Shown: positions 27,314-36,666, numbered from the stretch's first letter. The stretch: DNA of 64,000 nucleotides from Schauerella fraxinea (GCA_030849965.1 JAVDKL010000002.1:248001-312000), one strand, 5' to 3'. The notes: generated by a model not told the origin, from the sequence alone. Made by a program: numbers and translations.

Positions 27314-28310
27314 TGTCGACGAGGACGGCAACGCCATTCCCGACGTCGATTCGATCGACGTTTCGCTCGATAACGCGGCCTTGGGCAACGTGGATATCGT
27401 CGCCATTGGCGAGCCGCTCGTCGAGTTCAACCAGACCGAGCCGGGCAAGCCGCACTATCTGCAAGGGTTCGGGGGCGATACGTCCAACGCCATGATCGCG
27501 GCAGCCCGCCAGGGTGCCCGCACCGCATACGTCACCCGCGTCGGTGCCGATCCCTTCGGCGAGCAACTGCGTGAGCTGTGGCGTATCGAGGGGGTGGATG
27601 CCTCCAATGTGCGCACCGATGTGCAGGCGTCCACGGGCGCCTACGTGGTGCAGCATGACGAGCACGGCCACGCGTTCAACTATCTGCGACGCGGCTCTGC
27701 CGCATCGCGCATGCAACCCTCCGATATCCCGGCGGGCGTGGTGGCCACGGCCAAGTGCCTCTATGCCTCGGGCATCAGCATGGGTATCAGCGATTCCGCC
27801 TGCGACACGGTATTTGCCGCCATGGCGCAAGCCCACGAGGCCGGCGTGCCCGTGTGGTTCGATTCCAACCTGCGGCCGGCCCTGTGGCCATTGGCGCGCG
27901 CCCGGGCCGTCCTGCTCGAAGCCATGCGCCAGGCCGATGTGTTCCTGCCCAGCACGAGCGATATGACGGCCTTGATCGGTCTGGATGACCCACAGGCCAT
28001 TCTGGCGTGGATCCGGGCCCAGGGCGTGAAGGGTGTTGTCGTGCTCAAGCTGGGCGCCGAGGGCGTGCTGCTGGATACCGGCGCGGATGCCCCCCAAACC
28101 TTTGCGCCGCACCGGGTGAACAGTGTGGATGCCACCGGCGCCGGCGATTGCTTTGCCGGCAGCCTGCTTGCGCGCGTGATCGCGGGCGACGACTGGCCCA
28201 CGGCTGTGGCCTACGCCAATATGGCGGCAGCGCTGTCGACCACGGGATTCGGTGCCGTGGCGCCCATTCCGCGGCGCGCCACGGTGTGGGCGGCGCTGGC
28301 GGCGTCTTGA
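27306..28310 (+). CDS. kdgK: PfkB-family sugar kinase, probable 2-keto-3-deoxygluconate kinase
   Basis: A 334-residue ribokinase-fold enzyme with DIVAIGEPLVEFNQ near the start, GFGGDTSNAMIAAARQG (sugar site), WFDSNLRPALWP, LKLGAEGVLL and the C-terminal VDATGAGDCFAGSLLAR with catalytic Asp (GAGD). KDG kinases share the VxxxGE start and the asymmetrical NxR motif. The GTG at 27306 has GGGAG 7 bases upstream and lies inside the end of eda. Product and substrate fit: KdgK makes KDPG, Eda cleaves it. The first 30 residues are acidic and not family-like. Confidence 0.86.
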   Translation: MVDVDEDGNAIPDVDSIDVSLDNAALGNVDIVAIGEPLVEFNQTEPGKPHYLQGFGGDTSNAMIAAARQGARTAYVTRVGADPFGEQLRELWRIEGVDASNVRTDVQASTGAYVVQHDEHGHAFNYLRRGSAASRMQPSDIPAGVVATAKCLYASGISMGISDSACDTVFAAMAQAHEAGVPVWFDSNLRPALWPLARARAVLLEAMRQADVFLPSTSDMTALIGLDDPQAILAWIRAQGVKGVVVLKLGAEGVLLDTGADAPQTFAPHRVNSVDATGAGDCFAGSLLARVIAGDDWPTAVAYANMAAALSTTGFGAVAPIPRRATVWAALAAS

Positions 28311-28427
28311 CAACGCTTAGCGCCTCCGGTTAGGTCAATGGCCTGTTTTCGTTGTAGAATCGTGGGTTAACTCATTCATTAGCGTCAGCCGGTCGTAGGT
28401 GGCGCGTGTTACCTCTCGGAGATCTTC

Positions 28428-28556
28428 ATGGCTGAACGCAAGCGCACACGTCGCAACACTCTCGAACGCCGCTGCCTGGGCAAGGCCTTCAAGCGTCTGT
28501 TCATCAACTCGCCCAAGGGCGTGTTCAAGATGCTGGAAAAGATCAAGCGCGCTTAA
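28428..28556 (+). CDS. 42-residue very basic small protein, unknown
   Basis: An ATG with GGAG six bases before it opens a 42-codon frame starting MAERKRTRRNTLERRC and ending MLEKIKRA. About a third of the residues are Lys or Arg; the middle (FKRLFINSPKGVFK) could form an amphipathic helix. A -10-like TAGAAT lies at 28355-28360 and the gene is followed by a structured stretch and a strong terminator, so it looks like an independent short transcription unit. I recognise no family; ribosome or nucleic-acid binding is only a guess from charge. Confidence 0.62.
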   Translation: MAERKRTRRNTLERRCLGKAFKRLFINSPKGVFKMLEKIKRA

Positions 28557-28717
28557 GCTTTTGCTTGAACGGGCCCCGGTGTTATTGATGCCGCGCGGCC
28601 ATGCTGGATCGGCCTTTGAATCGCTTTTTTGAGCAGCCCGTGGAAGCGGGTGATGCATTGAAGCGATTCAAGCAGCCGCAGAAAAAACCGCACCCTCATG
28701 GGCTGCGGTTTTTTTTC
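28557..28717 (+). ncRNA. Possible structured RNA or 3'UTR ending in a terminator
   Basis: After the 42-codon gene the sequence folds repeatedly: GGCC/GGCC around 28598-28614, a long stem TTGAATCGCTT (28616-28626) with AAGCGATTCAA (28661-28671) that encloses CCCG/CGGG, and then the terminator. No reading frame or further ribosome-binding site is seen. It could be a 3'UTR-derived small RNA or simply a stable mRNA tail. Confidence 0.35.
28682..28717 (+). terminator. Strong intrinsic terminator
   Basis: AAAAAACCGCA and the following CCC pair with GGG and TGCGGTTTTTT with one unpaired base on each side around TCAT, and the run of eight T is long. It closes the transcription unit containing the 42-residue protein. 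Confidence 0.9.
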
Positions 28718-28790
28718 GTCCGTGCCTTCTTCACCCTTATTTTTCCACCCGCACCTCTTTCACCCTGATCTAGTGGGCTTCTGCGCACCC

Positions 28791-28910
28791 TTCGTCCGTG
28801 GTGCTCGTGCGCTCAGCTCGTCCGTGGTGCATTGCACGCCAGTTATCCCTGATGAATTTGCACCCCAGTCATCCGTGATGCTTTTGCACAGCCAGTCATC
28901 CGTGCGCAGG
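28791..28910. repeat. Degenerate 26-bp tandem repeat, four to five copies
   Basis: Units begin at 28791, 28817, 28843, 28869 and 28896 (partial), each of the pattern tcatccgtgatgc followed by ttgcac and a ccag end. The last copy runs into the 3' end of the LysR gene, whose stop codon sits in it. A weaker copy may precede 28791. Nothing else is visible in the space from the terminator at 28717 to the LysR gene. Confidence 0.78.
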
Positions 28911-29885
28911 TTTGCGTTCTTCCGTATGCCTGAGGGCGGCGGCCTGCGTACGTTCGCGGGTGAGCTCCAGCTCGCCGGGTTGCAGCGGCGCCAGCAACGG
29001 CTCGATAAACGACAGAAACGCGCGTGTTTTCGCCGGCAGCAGCGGCGACGGGCAGATGGCGTAGATCGACACCGGTGCCACGCGCCAATCGGGCAGCACC
29101 CGATGCAGGCTGTTTTGCGTGAGTGCCGGCAGCATGGCGCGGCATTGCGGCAGGCGAGTGATCCCAAGACCCAATCCGGCCAGCACGCTCCCCATGCTTA
29201 CGCTATTGGCGGCGATCCGTCCCGTGACGGGCACATCGATCCGCTTGCCATCGGCCCCGGCCAGCGTCCACGTCGAGTGCTCTGGCCCCGCCGTCGAGCG
29301 CAGGCACTGGTGGCGGCTCAGGTCGTCTGGGGTCTGCGGCGTGCCGTACCGGTCCAGATAGGCCTGAGAGGCGTAGAGATGCTGGTCGAGCGACACCAAT
29401 TCGCGCACGTCGCCTTCGACCACCTCAGGCAGCTGACCGAAATGGATCATGACGTCGAAGCCGCCGTCGCGGGTGGCGGGCGAACGCATGCTCAGATCGA
29501 ACGCGCAATCCAGATCGGGATACTGCGTGATGAAGGCGCCCAGCGCATTGGGCAGGATAAGGGCACCCAGGCTTTGCGGCATCGCGACCTGCAGCAGGCC
29601 ATGGGGCTGGCGCGATAGCGCCAGCAAGGGTTCGTGCGCGAGCCGAGCTTCCTCGATCAGAAACTGGCAGCGCTCGAGATAAACCGCGCCTGCCTCGGTC
29701 AGATCGAGCCGGCGCGTATTGCGATTGAGCAATCGCATGCCCACCGCGTCTTCCAATGCGAGGATGCGGCGCGATAACGTGGACGTGGGGATGGACAGGT
29801 GCTGCGCGGCCAACGTGAAGCTGCGGCGCTTGGCGACTTCGACAAACAGGGCGATGTCGTTGAGCTGGACGGAGGGCGCGTTCAT
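28896..29885 (-). CDS. LysR-family transcriptional regulator
   Basis: A 329-residue regulator with the N-terminal winged helix (LNDIALFVEVAKRRSFTLAA, TSTLSRRILALEDAVGMRLLNR) and a periplasmic-binding-protein-like effector domain. The CAFDLSMR and GLGLGITRLPQ segments are typical of the CrgA/DhcR-like LysR subgroup. The ATG at 29885 is used; upstream codons add no similarity. It is divergent from a glycosyltransferase gene, which it may control. The C-terminal tail ends inside a tandem repeat, so this part may vary between strains. Confidence 0.9.
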   Translation of the reverse strand: MNAPSVQLNDIALFVEVAKRRSFTLAAQHLSIPTSTLSRRILALEDAVGMRLLNRNTRRLDLTEAGAVYLERCQFLIEEARLAHEPLLALSRQPHGLLQVAMPQSLGALILPNALGAFITQYPDLDCAFDLSMRSPATRDGGFDVMIHFGQLPEVVEGDVRELVSLDQHLYASQAYLDRYGTPQTPDDLSRHQCLRSTAGPEHSTWTLAGADGKRIDVPVTGRIAANSVSMGSVLAGLGLGITRLPQCRAMLPALTQNSLHRVLPDWRVAPVSIYAICPSPLLPAKTRAFLSFIEPLLAPLQPGELELTRERTQAAALRHTEERKPAHG

Positions 29886-29988
29886 GGTCGAAAACCGATT
29901 CGAGAGACCCAGTGTACCGCCTGCGCTGACCAAGCTTTACACTGTGCCCCGCTGGGCAGCCGTTTTTTGCCCGGATAAAGGATCGCCG

Positions 29989-30933
29989 ATGCAGGCTTCG
30001 CAGTACGCCTTTACTGTCCTCACCACAACCTACAACCGCGTGGATGTGCTCAAGCGCGCCTATGCCTCGCTCGCGGCGCAAAGCTATCGCGACTTCGAGT
30101 GGCTCATCGTGGACGACGGATCGACCGACGCGACCCGCGAGCACGTGCTGGCGTGGGTGGCCGAGTCGGCTTTTCCCATTCGCTATGTATGGCAGGAAAA
30201 CGCACACAAGAAAACCGCCTTCAACCACGGCGTGCGCGAAGCGCGCGGCGAATTGCTGGTGGTCTTGGATGATGACGATGAACTCACCCGCGACACCTTG
30301 GCGCGGCTGAAGAAAATCTGGGACGGCATTGGCGACGAACAGCGCGGCAACTTCATTGGCGTCACGGGCCTCTGTGCGCGGCCCGATGGCAAGGTCGTGG
30401 GCGATTTGTTTCCGGCCGATGTGTTCGATTGCCCCGCCGCAGAAATGGCGCTCAAGCATCGCGTACGGGGCGAAAAATTCGGCTGTCAGCGCGTGGACGT
30501 ACTGCGCCAGTTTCCGTTTCCCGAGGATGTGCCGGGGTTCGTGCCAGAGAGTTTCGTGTGGTGGGCGATTTCGCGCGCCGGGTATCTCAACCGCTTCGTC
30601 AATCAAGTGGTGCGCGTCTACCATCCCACGCCGGGGTCGCTATCGGATCGGCGTCAGGCCGGCAACCGCCACGCGGTCGGCCTCTATCTGCTGAACTGGA
30701 TCACGCTGCAGCATCATGCGGGGTCGTTCTGGAACGATCCGATGACCTTTACCATGTCGGCCGCGCGGCTCACCCGGTTTGCCCGCTCGGCGCAAGCTGC
30801 AGGGCATGGCGACGTGATTCAGCGCTATCCGCTCACCCAGCCGTTCAGCCGGGTGATGGTGTGGTTGACGTGGCCGCTGGGGTGGGCGCTGTATGAACGG
30901 CACCGACGCGAGCGGGGCAGTCAGGCCGCTTAG
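29989..30933 (+). CDS. Family 2 glycosyltransferase
   Basis: A 314-residue GT-A fold enzyme: TVLTTTYNRVDVLKRAYASL, WLIVDDGSTDATRE (nucleotide-sugar Asp) and the metal-binding LVVLDDDDELT, then GEKFGCQRVDVLRQF and SFVWWAISRAGY. It lacks strong membrane segments apart from a hydrophobic stretch close to the C terminus (VMVWLTWPLGWALYE), so membrane association is possible. The sugar and acceptor are unknown. AAAGGATCG precedes the ATG at 29989. No polysaccharide cluster surrounds it. Confidence 0.88.
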   Translation: MQASQYAFTVLTTTYNRVDVLKRAYASLAAQSYRDFEWLIVDDGSTDATREHVLAWVAESAFPIRYVWQENAHKKTAFNHGVREARGELLVVLDDDDELTRDTLARLKKIWDGIGDEQRGNFIGVTGLCARPDGKVVGDLFPADVFDCPAAEMALKHRVRGEKFGCQRVDVLRQFPFPEDVPGFVPESFVWWAISRAGYLNRFVNQVVRVYHPTPGSLSDRRQAGNRHAVGLYLLNWITLQHHAGSFWNDPMTFTMSAARLTRFARSAQAAGHGDVIQRYPLTQPFSRVMVWLTWPLGWALYERHRRERGSQAA

Positions 30934-31099
30934 GGGCAGCGGCAGGCGTTATCGGCCGACAGCACCGCCATCGTCGCAGGCTCGGCGCTGGCACTAACCA
31001 CATGGACAGCGCCACAGGGACAGCGCGCTGCCCGTTCCACCTCACGCCGCCGTCATGCATGGCATGTGTGCAGGCAAGCTGCGGCAGATACCACCCCGA

Positions 31100-31642
31100 T
31101 CAATGCCGGCGTTTGCCCCAGGGATGCGTCTCGGGGTCGGTGGACAAGGGCGATGCGCCGGTGCCGGTGATGTCGTCTTCGTCGTCATCTTCCGACTCGT
31201 CGTCTTCGTCGTCATCGAGCAGGTCGTCGTCGTTCAGGCCGAAGGGCAGCACGTCGATCAGATCGTCCGACCAGGCCGACTCTTCGCCGTCATGGTCGAG
31301 CTTTACGAAGCGTTCGTCGGCGGTGACCGAAATTTCGATCGCCCATAGGTAAGCGCAGTCGTAGGTGACGTTATCCGACATGGGCAGCCCGCCGCGATTG
31401 CCCAGCAGGCGCGACGCTGGGCCGCCCAGCTGCACATGGGCGTGGTCCACCTCGCTTTCTGCCTGCTCGTCGATCGGCACACCGAAAGTGACCCATTCGG
31501 TGCCGGTATCGGATTGGCCGACTTCGGCCAGGACGGGTTTGCCCAGATAAGCGCTGAGCGCATCGGCGGTTTTCGACAACATCGCCAGTTCATCCTGGCT
31601 GAATTGAGGCGACCGGGGCGGCGGCGTGGCGGTAGCGGACAT
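31100..31642 (-). CDS. Hypothetical protein with highly acidic tail
   Basis: A 180-residue protein of unknown function. The first part (about 20-125) looks folded, with LSAYLGKPVLAEVGQ, EWVTFGVPIDEQ and TYDCAYLWAIEISV; after DLIDVLPFGL it becomes a run of Asp and Glu (about 140-160) then a short polar end. The ATG at 31642 is used. It is divergent from ettA with 133 bases between. Acidic tails can bind basic proteins or ribosomal proteins, but I have no evidence for a role. Confidence 0.72.
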   Translation of the reverse strand: MSATATPPPRSPQFSQDELAMLSKTADALSAYLGKPVLAEVGQSDTGTEWVTFGVPIDEQAESEVDHAHVQLGGPASRLLGNRGGLPMSDNVTYDCAYLWAIEISVTADERFVKLDHDGEESAWSDDLIDVLPFGLNDDDLLDDDEDDESEDDDEDDITGTGASPLSTDPETHPWGKRRH

Positions 31643-31775
31643 ACAATTTTTCCTACAACGGGTATGAGCGCGGCGAAGGCGTATCGGATTCGGACCGTAA
31701 GCCGGCAAAACATGACGCCGACAGGTCGCACCTCTACAATGCTGGATTCACCGCATTCACCATCATAAAACACTC

Positions 31776-33449
31776 ATGGCCCAATACGTCTATACCATGC
31801 ACCGCGTCGGCAAGATCGTGCCGCCGAAACGCCAGATTCTGCGCGACATTTCGCTGTCGTTTTTCCCGGGCGCCAAGATCGGCGTGCTCGGGTTGAACGG
31901 TTCCGGCAAGTCCACGCTGCTCAAGATCATGGCGGGTGTGGATACCGAGATCGAGGGCGACGCCGTCCCGATGCCGGGCATCAAGATCGGGTATCTGCCG
32001 CAGGAACCGCAGCTCGCGCCCGACGACACCGTGCGTCAGGCGGTCGAAGCCGGCCTGGGCGAAGTCGTCAGCGCGCGCAAGCGCCTGGACGAGGTGTATG
32101 CCGAGTACGCCGAGCCGGATGCCGATTTCGACAAGTTGGCGGCCGAGCAGGCCAATCTGGAAGCCATCATTTCGGCGGCCGCCTCCAGCGGCGCCGACGA
32201 TATCGAACTGCAAATGGAAATCGCGGCCGATGCGCTGCGCCTGCCGCCCTGGGATGCCAAGGTCGGCAATCTTTCGGGTGGCGAGAAGCGGCGCGTGGCG
32301 TTGTGCCAGTTGCTGCTGTCCAAGCCCGATATGTTGCTGCTGGACGAGCCCACCAACCACCTGGATGCCGAAAGTGTCGAGTGGCTGGAGCAATTCCTGC
32401 ACAAGTTCCCCGGCACCGTGGTGGGCGTGACCCACGATCGCTACTTCCTGGATAACGCCGCCGAGTGGATTCTCGAACTGGATCGCGGCTATGGCATTCC
32501 CTGGAAGGGCAATTACAGCTCGTGGCTCGAGCAAAAAGAAGATCGCCTGAAGACGGAAGAGTCCACCGAATCCGCCCGCCAGAAGACGATCAAGAAAGAA
32601 CTCGAGTGGGTGCGCCAGAATCCGAAGGGTCGTCAGGCCAAGGCGAAGGCACGGATGGCGCGGTTCGAAGAATTGTCGTCCTACGAATACCAGAAGCGCA
32701 ACGAGACCTCCGAAATCTTCATCCCCGTGGGCGAGCGCCTGGGTAATGAAGTGATCGAGTTCAAGGGCGTGAGCAAGGCTTACGGCGATCGCCTGCTGAT
32801 CGACAACCTGAGCTTCAAGGTGCCGCCTGGCGCCATCGTGGGCATCATCGGCGCCAACGGTGCCGGTAAGTCGACGCTGTTCCGCATGATCGCTGGTCGC
32901 GAAACGCCGGATAGCGGCGAAGTCGCCATCGGCAAAACCGTGCACCTGGCATTTGTCGATCAGTCGCGCGACTCGCTGGAAGACGGCAAAACCGTGTTCG
33001 ATGCCGTATCCGACGGCGCCGATGTGCTCACCGTGGGCAAGTTCGAAATCGGTTCACGCGCCTATCTGGGCCGCTTCAACTTCAAGGGCGGCGATCAGAA
33101 CAAGCAAGTGGGCCAATTGTCGGGCGGCGAACGCGGGCGTTTGCACATGGCCAAGACCCTCATCGCCGGCGGCAACGTGTTGCTTCTGGATGAGCCGTCC
33201 AACGATCTGGACGTCGAAACCTTGCGCGCGCTCGAAGATGCGTTGCTGGAGTTTCCGGGTTGCGTGATGGTCATCAGCCACGATCGCTGGTTCCTGGATC
33301 GCATTGCGACGCACATCCTGGCATTCGAAGGCAACTCCGAAGTGGTGTTCTTCGACGGCAACTACCAAGAGTACGAAGCCGACAAGAAGCGTCGTCTGGG
33401 CGAAGAGGGCGCCTCGCCCAAGCGCCTGCGCTACAAGGCGTTGAAGTAA
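31776..33449 (+). CDS. ettA: Energy-dependent translational throttle protein EttA
   Basis: A 557-residue soluble ABC-F ATPase that binds the ribosomal E site and gates entry into elongation according to ATP/ADP. Two ABC domains: Walker [12 protein letters not shown] and [11 protein letters not shown], signatures [13 protein letters not shown] and [12 protein letters not shown], Walker [12 protein letters not shown] and [11 protein letters not shown]. The EttA arm and linker ([21 protein letters not shown]) are clear and separate it from Uup. The length matches EttA. Confidence 0.96.
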   Translation: MAQYVYTMHRVGKIVPPKRQILRDISLSFFPGAKIGVLGLNGSGKSTLLKIMAGVDTEIEGDAVPMPGIKIGYLPQEPQLAPDDTVRQAVEAGLGEVVSARKRLDEVYAEYAEPDADFDKLAAEQANLEAIISAAASSGADDIELQMEIAADALRLPPWDAKVGNLSGGEKRRVALCQLLLSKPDMLLLDEPTNHLDAESVEWLEQFLHKFPGTVVGVTHDRYFLDNAAEWILELDRGYGIPWKGNYSSWLEQKEDRLKTEESTESARQKTIKKELEWVRQNPKGRQAKAKARMARFEELSSYEYQKRNETSEIFIPVGERLGNEVIEFKGVSKAYGDRLLIDNLSFKVPPGAIVGIIGANGAGKSTLFRMIAGRETPDSGEVAIGKTVHLAFVDQSRDSLEDGKTVFDAVSDGADVLTVGKFEIGSRAYLGRFNFKGGDQNKQVGQLSGGERGRLHMAKTLIAGGNVLLLDEPSNDLDVETLRALEDALLEFPGCVMVISHDRWFLDRIATHILAFEGNSEVVFFDGNYQEYEADKKRRLGEEGASPKRLRYKALK

Positions 33450-33579
33450 GGCACTCAACCGTTGAGCAGGCCCAGACCGGATCTTTCCTGTTGTAAATGA
33501 GGGCAGTCCGGTTACATCTGCTTAACGTCAAACCCCCGTTTGAAATACGAATTGGGGTTTCCGCAGTAATGAACACCGC

Positions 33580-33608
33580 TTGACACAATTCCTGGGTAAA
33601 CCTAACAG
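33580..33608 (+). promoter_or_regulatory. Candidate promoter of the glycine-zipper lipoprotein
   Basis: A perfect TTGACA (33580-33585) is followed after 17 bases by TAACAG (33603-33608), a weak -10. This would give a leader of about 100 bases before the ATG at 33717. The region from 33450 to 33716 contains no gene. Confidence 0.4.
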
Positions 33609-33716
33609 CAACCCGGTCCGGCATTTGCGATCCTGAATGCCGTTACAACAACATTTGTATTACCGGTGATCGAACCCGTGAGGGTGACGGGTCCGGTTCG
33701 CTAACAGGAGCATGCT

Positions 33717-33944
33717 ATGAAGATTCAAACGCTTTCCAAGATCGCCGCTGTGTGCCTGTTGTCGGCGACTGCCGCCGGTTGCTCGTCATGGGACGGCATG
33801 AGCGGTCGTCAGAAGAGCACCGTCACGGGCGCGGGCCTGGGTGGTGTGGCTGGCGCCGTGATCACCAATGGCGGCGTTCTGGGTACCGTGGGTGGCGCTG
33901 CCATCGGCGGCGTGATTGGCGACCAGGTCGGCAAGCGCCGTTAA
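33717..33944 (+). CDS. Glycine-zipper small lipoprotein (OsmB-like)
   Basis: A 75-residue lipoprotein: signal peptide and lipobox AAGC with Cys at residue 22, then a short linker and a glycine-zipper segment with GAGLGGVAGAV and GTVGGAAIGGVIGDQVG, ending KRR. This matches the OsmB/SlyB-type 2TM glycine-zipper family of outer-membrane lipoproteins, often induced by envelope or osmotic stress. AGGAGCATGCT precedes the ATG at 33717. A bidirectional terminator follows. Confidence 0.85.
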   Translation: MKIQTLSKIAAVCLLSATAAGCSSWDGMSGRQKSTVTGAGLGGVAGAVITNGGVLGTVGGAAIGGVIGDQVGKRR

Positions 33945-33964
33945 CCTGCCGGTACGCACCACGT

Positions 33965-33997
33965 AAAAAGCCTGCATCTTGCGATGCAGGCTTTTTT
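33965..33997. terminator. Bidirectional terminator between the lipoprotein gene and minE
   Basis: AAAAAGCCTGCATC pairs exactly with GATGCAGGCTTTTT around TTGC, with T on one side and A on the other, so it can stop both the lipoprotein gene and the min operon. Confidence 0.93.
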
Positions 33998-34015
33998 ACT
34001 TATCCACCGGTGTTC

Positions 34016-34282
34016 TCAGACCTTGTCGGTACTGGGTTGCGGCATCTCGATCTTGATATCCAGCACTTCCAGCGTGTCTTGACGCTCAAGGTGAACCTTG
34101 ATGTCGTTCGGGTCGATCTTCACGTACTTGGAAATAACGGCGATCAGTTCCTGTTGCAGTTGCGGCAGGTAGTCGGGCGAGCCGCCCCCGCGCCGCTCAT
34201 GCGCAAGGATGATTTGCAGCCGTTCCTTGGCGACGTTCGCCGAGGTTTTCTTCTGGCCGATCAAAAACGACAGAAAAGACAT
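34016..34282 (-). CDS. minE: Cell division topological specificity factor MinE
   Basis: MinE binds MinD, triggers its ATPase and drives pole-to-pole oscillation of MinCD. The 88-residue protein begins [14 protein letters not shown] (membrane-targeting and anti-MinCD segment), continues with [14 protein letters not shown] and ends in the dimerisation domain with [20 protein letters not shown]. The ATG at 34282 has a G-rich ribosome-binding site eight bases before it; another ATG two codons earlier overlaps the minD stop, so either is possible. Last gene of minCDE. Confidence 0.95.
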   Translation of the reverse strand: MSFLSFLIGQKKTSANVAKERLQIILAHERRGGGSPDYLPQLQQELIAVISKYVKIDPNDIKVHLERQDTLEVLDIKIEMPQPSTDKV

Positions 34283-34284
34283 CG

Positions 34285-35100
34285 TCATTTCCCCCCCAGC
34301 AGACGCTTCAGGAAGCTCGGCTTTTGGTAGTCCACAAAACGCAGTGGCTTCTCTTCGCCCAAATAGCGCGAGACCACGTCCTTGTAGGCTTCCGACACGT
34401 CGGTGCCGGTCAGGTGAACAGCAGGCAAACCTTGGTTGGACGCTTGCAATACCGATTCCGATTCGGGAATTACGCCAATCAGCTTGATGCGCAGGATGTC
34501 TTCGATATCCTTCAACGACAGCATTTCGCCTTCGTCGACGCGCTTCGGGTTGTAGCGGGTAAGCAGCAAGAATTCTTTGACGGGCTCGTCGCCTTGCACC
34601 GCACGGCGCGACTTGGCCGACAGAATACCCAGGATGCGATCCGAGTCACGCACGGAAGACACTTCCGGGTTGGTCACGACCAGCGCGTCATCGGCAAAGT
34701 AGGCGGCCATCAGCGCACCGGTTTCGATACCTGCCGGCGAATCGCAGACGATGTAGTCAAAGCCCATGTCTTTCAAGTCATTGATGACTTTTTCGACGCC
34801 TTCCATCGAGAGGGCATCTTTGTCGCGCGTCTGCGAGGCAGGCAGCACGAACAGGGTTTCAACCTGCTTGTCTTTGATCAGCGCTTGATTCAGGGTGGCT
34901 TCACCCTGGATGACGTTGACGAAGTCGTATACGACGCGTCGTTCGCAGCCCATGATCAGGTCGAGATTGCGCAGGCCGACGTCGAAGTCGATCACGGCGA
35001 CCTTGTGGCCCCGCATCGCCAGCCCGGAAGAGAAGCTGGCGCTGGTGGTGGTCTTACCAACCCCGCCCTTGCCGGAAGTCACCACAACTATGCGTGTCAT
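34285..35100 (-). CDS. minD: Septum site-determining ATPase MinD
   Basis: A 271-residue ParA/MinD-type ATPase that binds membrane in its ATP form and recruits MinC. The deviant Walker A is [14 protein letters not shown] at 5-18, followed by [22 protein letters not shown] (switch II) and [15 protein letters not shown]. The C-terminal amphipathic helix LKRLLGGK is complete. It overlaps the start of minE (ATGA) or ends just before it, and follows minC by 81 bases. Confidence 0.97.
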   Translation of the reverse strand: MTRIVVVTSGKGGVGKTTTSASFSSGLAMRGHKVAVIDFDVGLRNLDLIMGCERRVVYDFVNVIQGEATLNQALIKDKQVETLFVLPASQTRDKDALSMEGVEKVINDLKDMGFDYIVCDSPAGIETGALMAAYFADDALVVTNPEVSSVRDSDRILGILSAKSRRAVQGDEPVKEFLLLTRYNPKRVDEGEMLSLKDIEDILRIKLIGVIPESESVLQASNQGLPAVHLTGTDVSEAYKDVVSRYLGEEKPLRFVDYQKPSFLKRLLGGK

Positions 35101-35181
35101 GAGGATGAAGCCCTTATGTCTTGAAAAATAATCGGCGTATCGTAAAGCAAAATGCGAGGACGGGACGTGACGACACGTTAG

Positions 35182-36174
35182 TCAGGCTTTTAGACCTTCG
35201 ATTCGTAAGGTATCGCCATCCAGGCGGATCAGCGCCGGATGGTTATGAAGAGAAGCATCGAATTTGTCTTCGACCACGCGATACACGCCGGCGACCGCCA
35301 GCAATTCGGCGTCGAGTTCGGTCGTGAAGATGCGGGCAGACGTGTCGCCGCGTGCGCCGGCCATGGCCTTGCCGCGCAGCGGTCCATACACGTGCACATT
35401 GCCGTCGGCGATCACTTCGGCGCCGCGGCTCACCATGCCGATCACGATCAGGTCGGTGTGACGGGCATAGACGCGTTGGCCGGAGCGCAGCGGCTTGGTA
35501 ATCACCAGGGCCGACGACGATTGCGGCGGGCGGGCGTTGGGACGGCCGGCGTCACCGACCGGCTGCGCTTCGCGCGCCAGGCGCGGTTGGTTGCCGGTGG
35601 TGCCGTCAGAAGACGTGCTGTCGTTGCCATTCGCGCCCGGGGTGCTGTCCGCGCCGCTGTTGTCATAAGCAGTCACTTCAGCAGACGCCGATTCACTTAC
35701 CGGCGGCACGTCGCTATCGGGTGCGCCAACGGCGGTGACTACGGCAGTCGAACCGGTATCGGTTGGGGTGGGCGCTTCGGCGACGGCAGCGGCCGGTACG
35801 CTGGGTACCGGCGCATCGCTGTTGTCGGCTGCCAGGGCAGCGTTATTTTGTGCGGGGCGTGCGGCGGGAATTGAAATCTCGACGGGCGTGAGGCCCGCGC
35901 GTTGTGCCGCAGCCAGGTTTTCGCCGGTCGCGACCACCCCGATGGGGGGCAGACGATATTCGCGCAACGCTTCGAGCAGCCGCGTCCAGTCGATCACGTC
36001 CTCGACACGGGAGGCGTCGATCACGACGGGTTCGTTTTCGAAGAAGCTACCTGCGTCGTGCATGCGTTTTTGCAGCGCGGCGAGCAGATCGCCGACGTCC
36101 GCACGGTGCAGCACGACGCGTACGGCGTAAAGGGTGGCGCTCTTGAAATCGAGCGCGAGGGAATCAGCGGTCAT
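35182..36174 (-). CDS. minC: Septum site-determining protein MinC with a long linker
   Basis: MinC inhibits FtsZ ring assembly away from midcell. Of 330 residues, 1-100 form the N domain ([33 protein letters not shown]) and 223-330 the beta-helical C domain ([59 protein letters not shown]). Between them lies a disordered stretch of about 118 residues rich in Ala, Pro, Thr, Ser and Asp, much longer than the short linker of E. coli MinC (231 residues total). The ATG at 36174 is preceded by upstream open frame without family similarity. First gene of minCDE. Confidence 0.94.
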   Translation of the reverse strand: MTADSLALDFKSATLYAVRVVLHRADVGDLLAALQKRMHDAGSFFENEPVVIDASRVEDVIDWTRLLEALREYRLPPIGVVATGENLAAAQRAGLTPVEISIPAARPAQNNAALAADNSDAPVPSVPAAAVAEAPTPTDTGSTAVVTAVGAPDSDVPPVSESASAEVTAYDNSGADSTPGANGNDSTSSDGTTGNQPRLAREAQPVGDAGRPNARPPQSSSALVITKPLRSGQRVYARHTDLIVIGMVSRGAEVIADGNVHVYGPLRGKAMAGARGDTSARIFTTELDAELLAVAGVYRVVEDKFDASLHNHPALIRLDGDTLRIEGLKA

Positions 36175-36304
36175 GGGCAGCGCAAAAACGAGCCGCGGCG
36201 GTAACACCGGGCCGATGAATGAATGTCGGGCATGATAACCCGCAATGGTCGTACAACAGGCATAAGCCTTGCGCGAACGGCGGGGAGTCCAACCAGGAGG
36301 TCTT

Positions 36305-36628
36305 ATGAAATCCGATTTGCCGACCAAGGAAGCCGCGCCGCGCGCGTTGAGCGAGCAGGAGCGCCAGCAGTTGGACGCGGCCGCCAAGGGATACGACGAC
36401 GATGCGAGCGCGTTGCCCGATCCGGATCGCCCCGGCAAGGCCGACACCGAAGAACACTACGAGGCCGCTCACAAATCCGCGCCTGCCAGCGAGAAGCACC
36501 GCGATCCCACGGGCGACGCCCAGCGCAAGGGCATGTTGCCCAAGGCTGGCGAGTCGTCGTTGCCGATCGATCAATTGGATGCGCAAACCCACCGGTCTAC
36601 CCACCTCGGCCGCGACGACGAAAGCTGA
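36305..36628 (+). CDS. Small hydrophilic protein, unknown
   Basis: A 107-residue polar, probably disordered protein ([15 protein letters not shown], then many Asp, Glu, Lys and Pro) without hydrophobic core, signal peptide or known domain. A perfect AGGAGG lies five bases before the ATG at 36305, which supports translation. It is divergent from minC and convergent with glnS. It might be a stress-type hydrophilin, but I have no specific evidence. Confidence 0.68.
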   Translation: MKSDLPTKEAAPRALSEQERQQLDAAAKGYDDDASALPDPDRPGKADTEEHYEAAHKSAPASEKHRDPTGDAQRKGMLPKAGESSLPIDQLDAQTHRSTHLGRDDES

Positions 36629-36635
36629 TGCGCCG

Positions 36636-36659
36636 GGCGGCCATCGCCAGATGGCCCCC
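36636..36659. other. Hairpin between two convergent genes
   Basis: GGCCATC pairs exactly with GATGGCC around GCCA, extended by two G-C pairs after a mismatch. No T-run follows on either strand, so it is not a standard intrinsic terminator, but it may limit read-through or protect the 3' ends. Confidence 0.4.
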
Positions 36660-36666
36660 AGACACA

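Noticed and set aside
26862-28310. A 482-codon frame including the KDG kinase
   Set aside because: The first 148 codons overlap eda out of frame and resemble no kinase; the GTG at 27306 with a ribosome-binding site is the better start.
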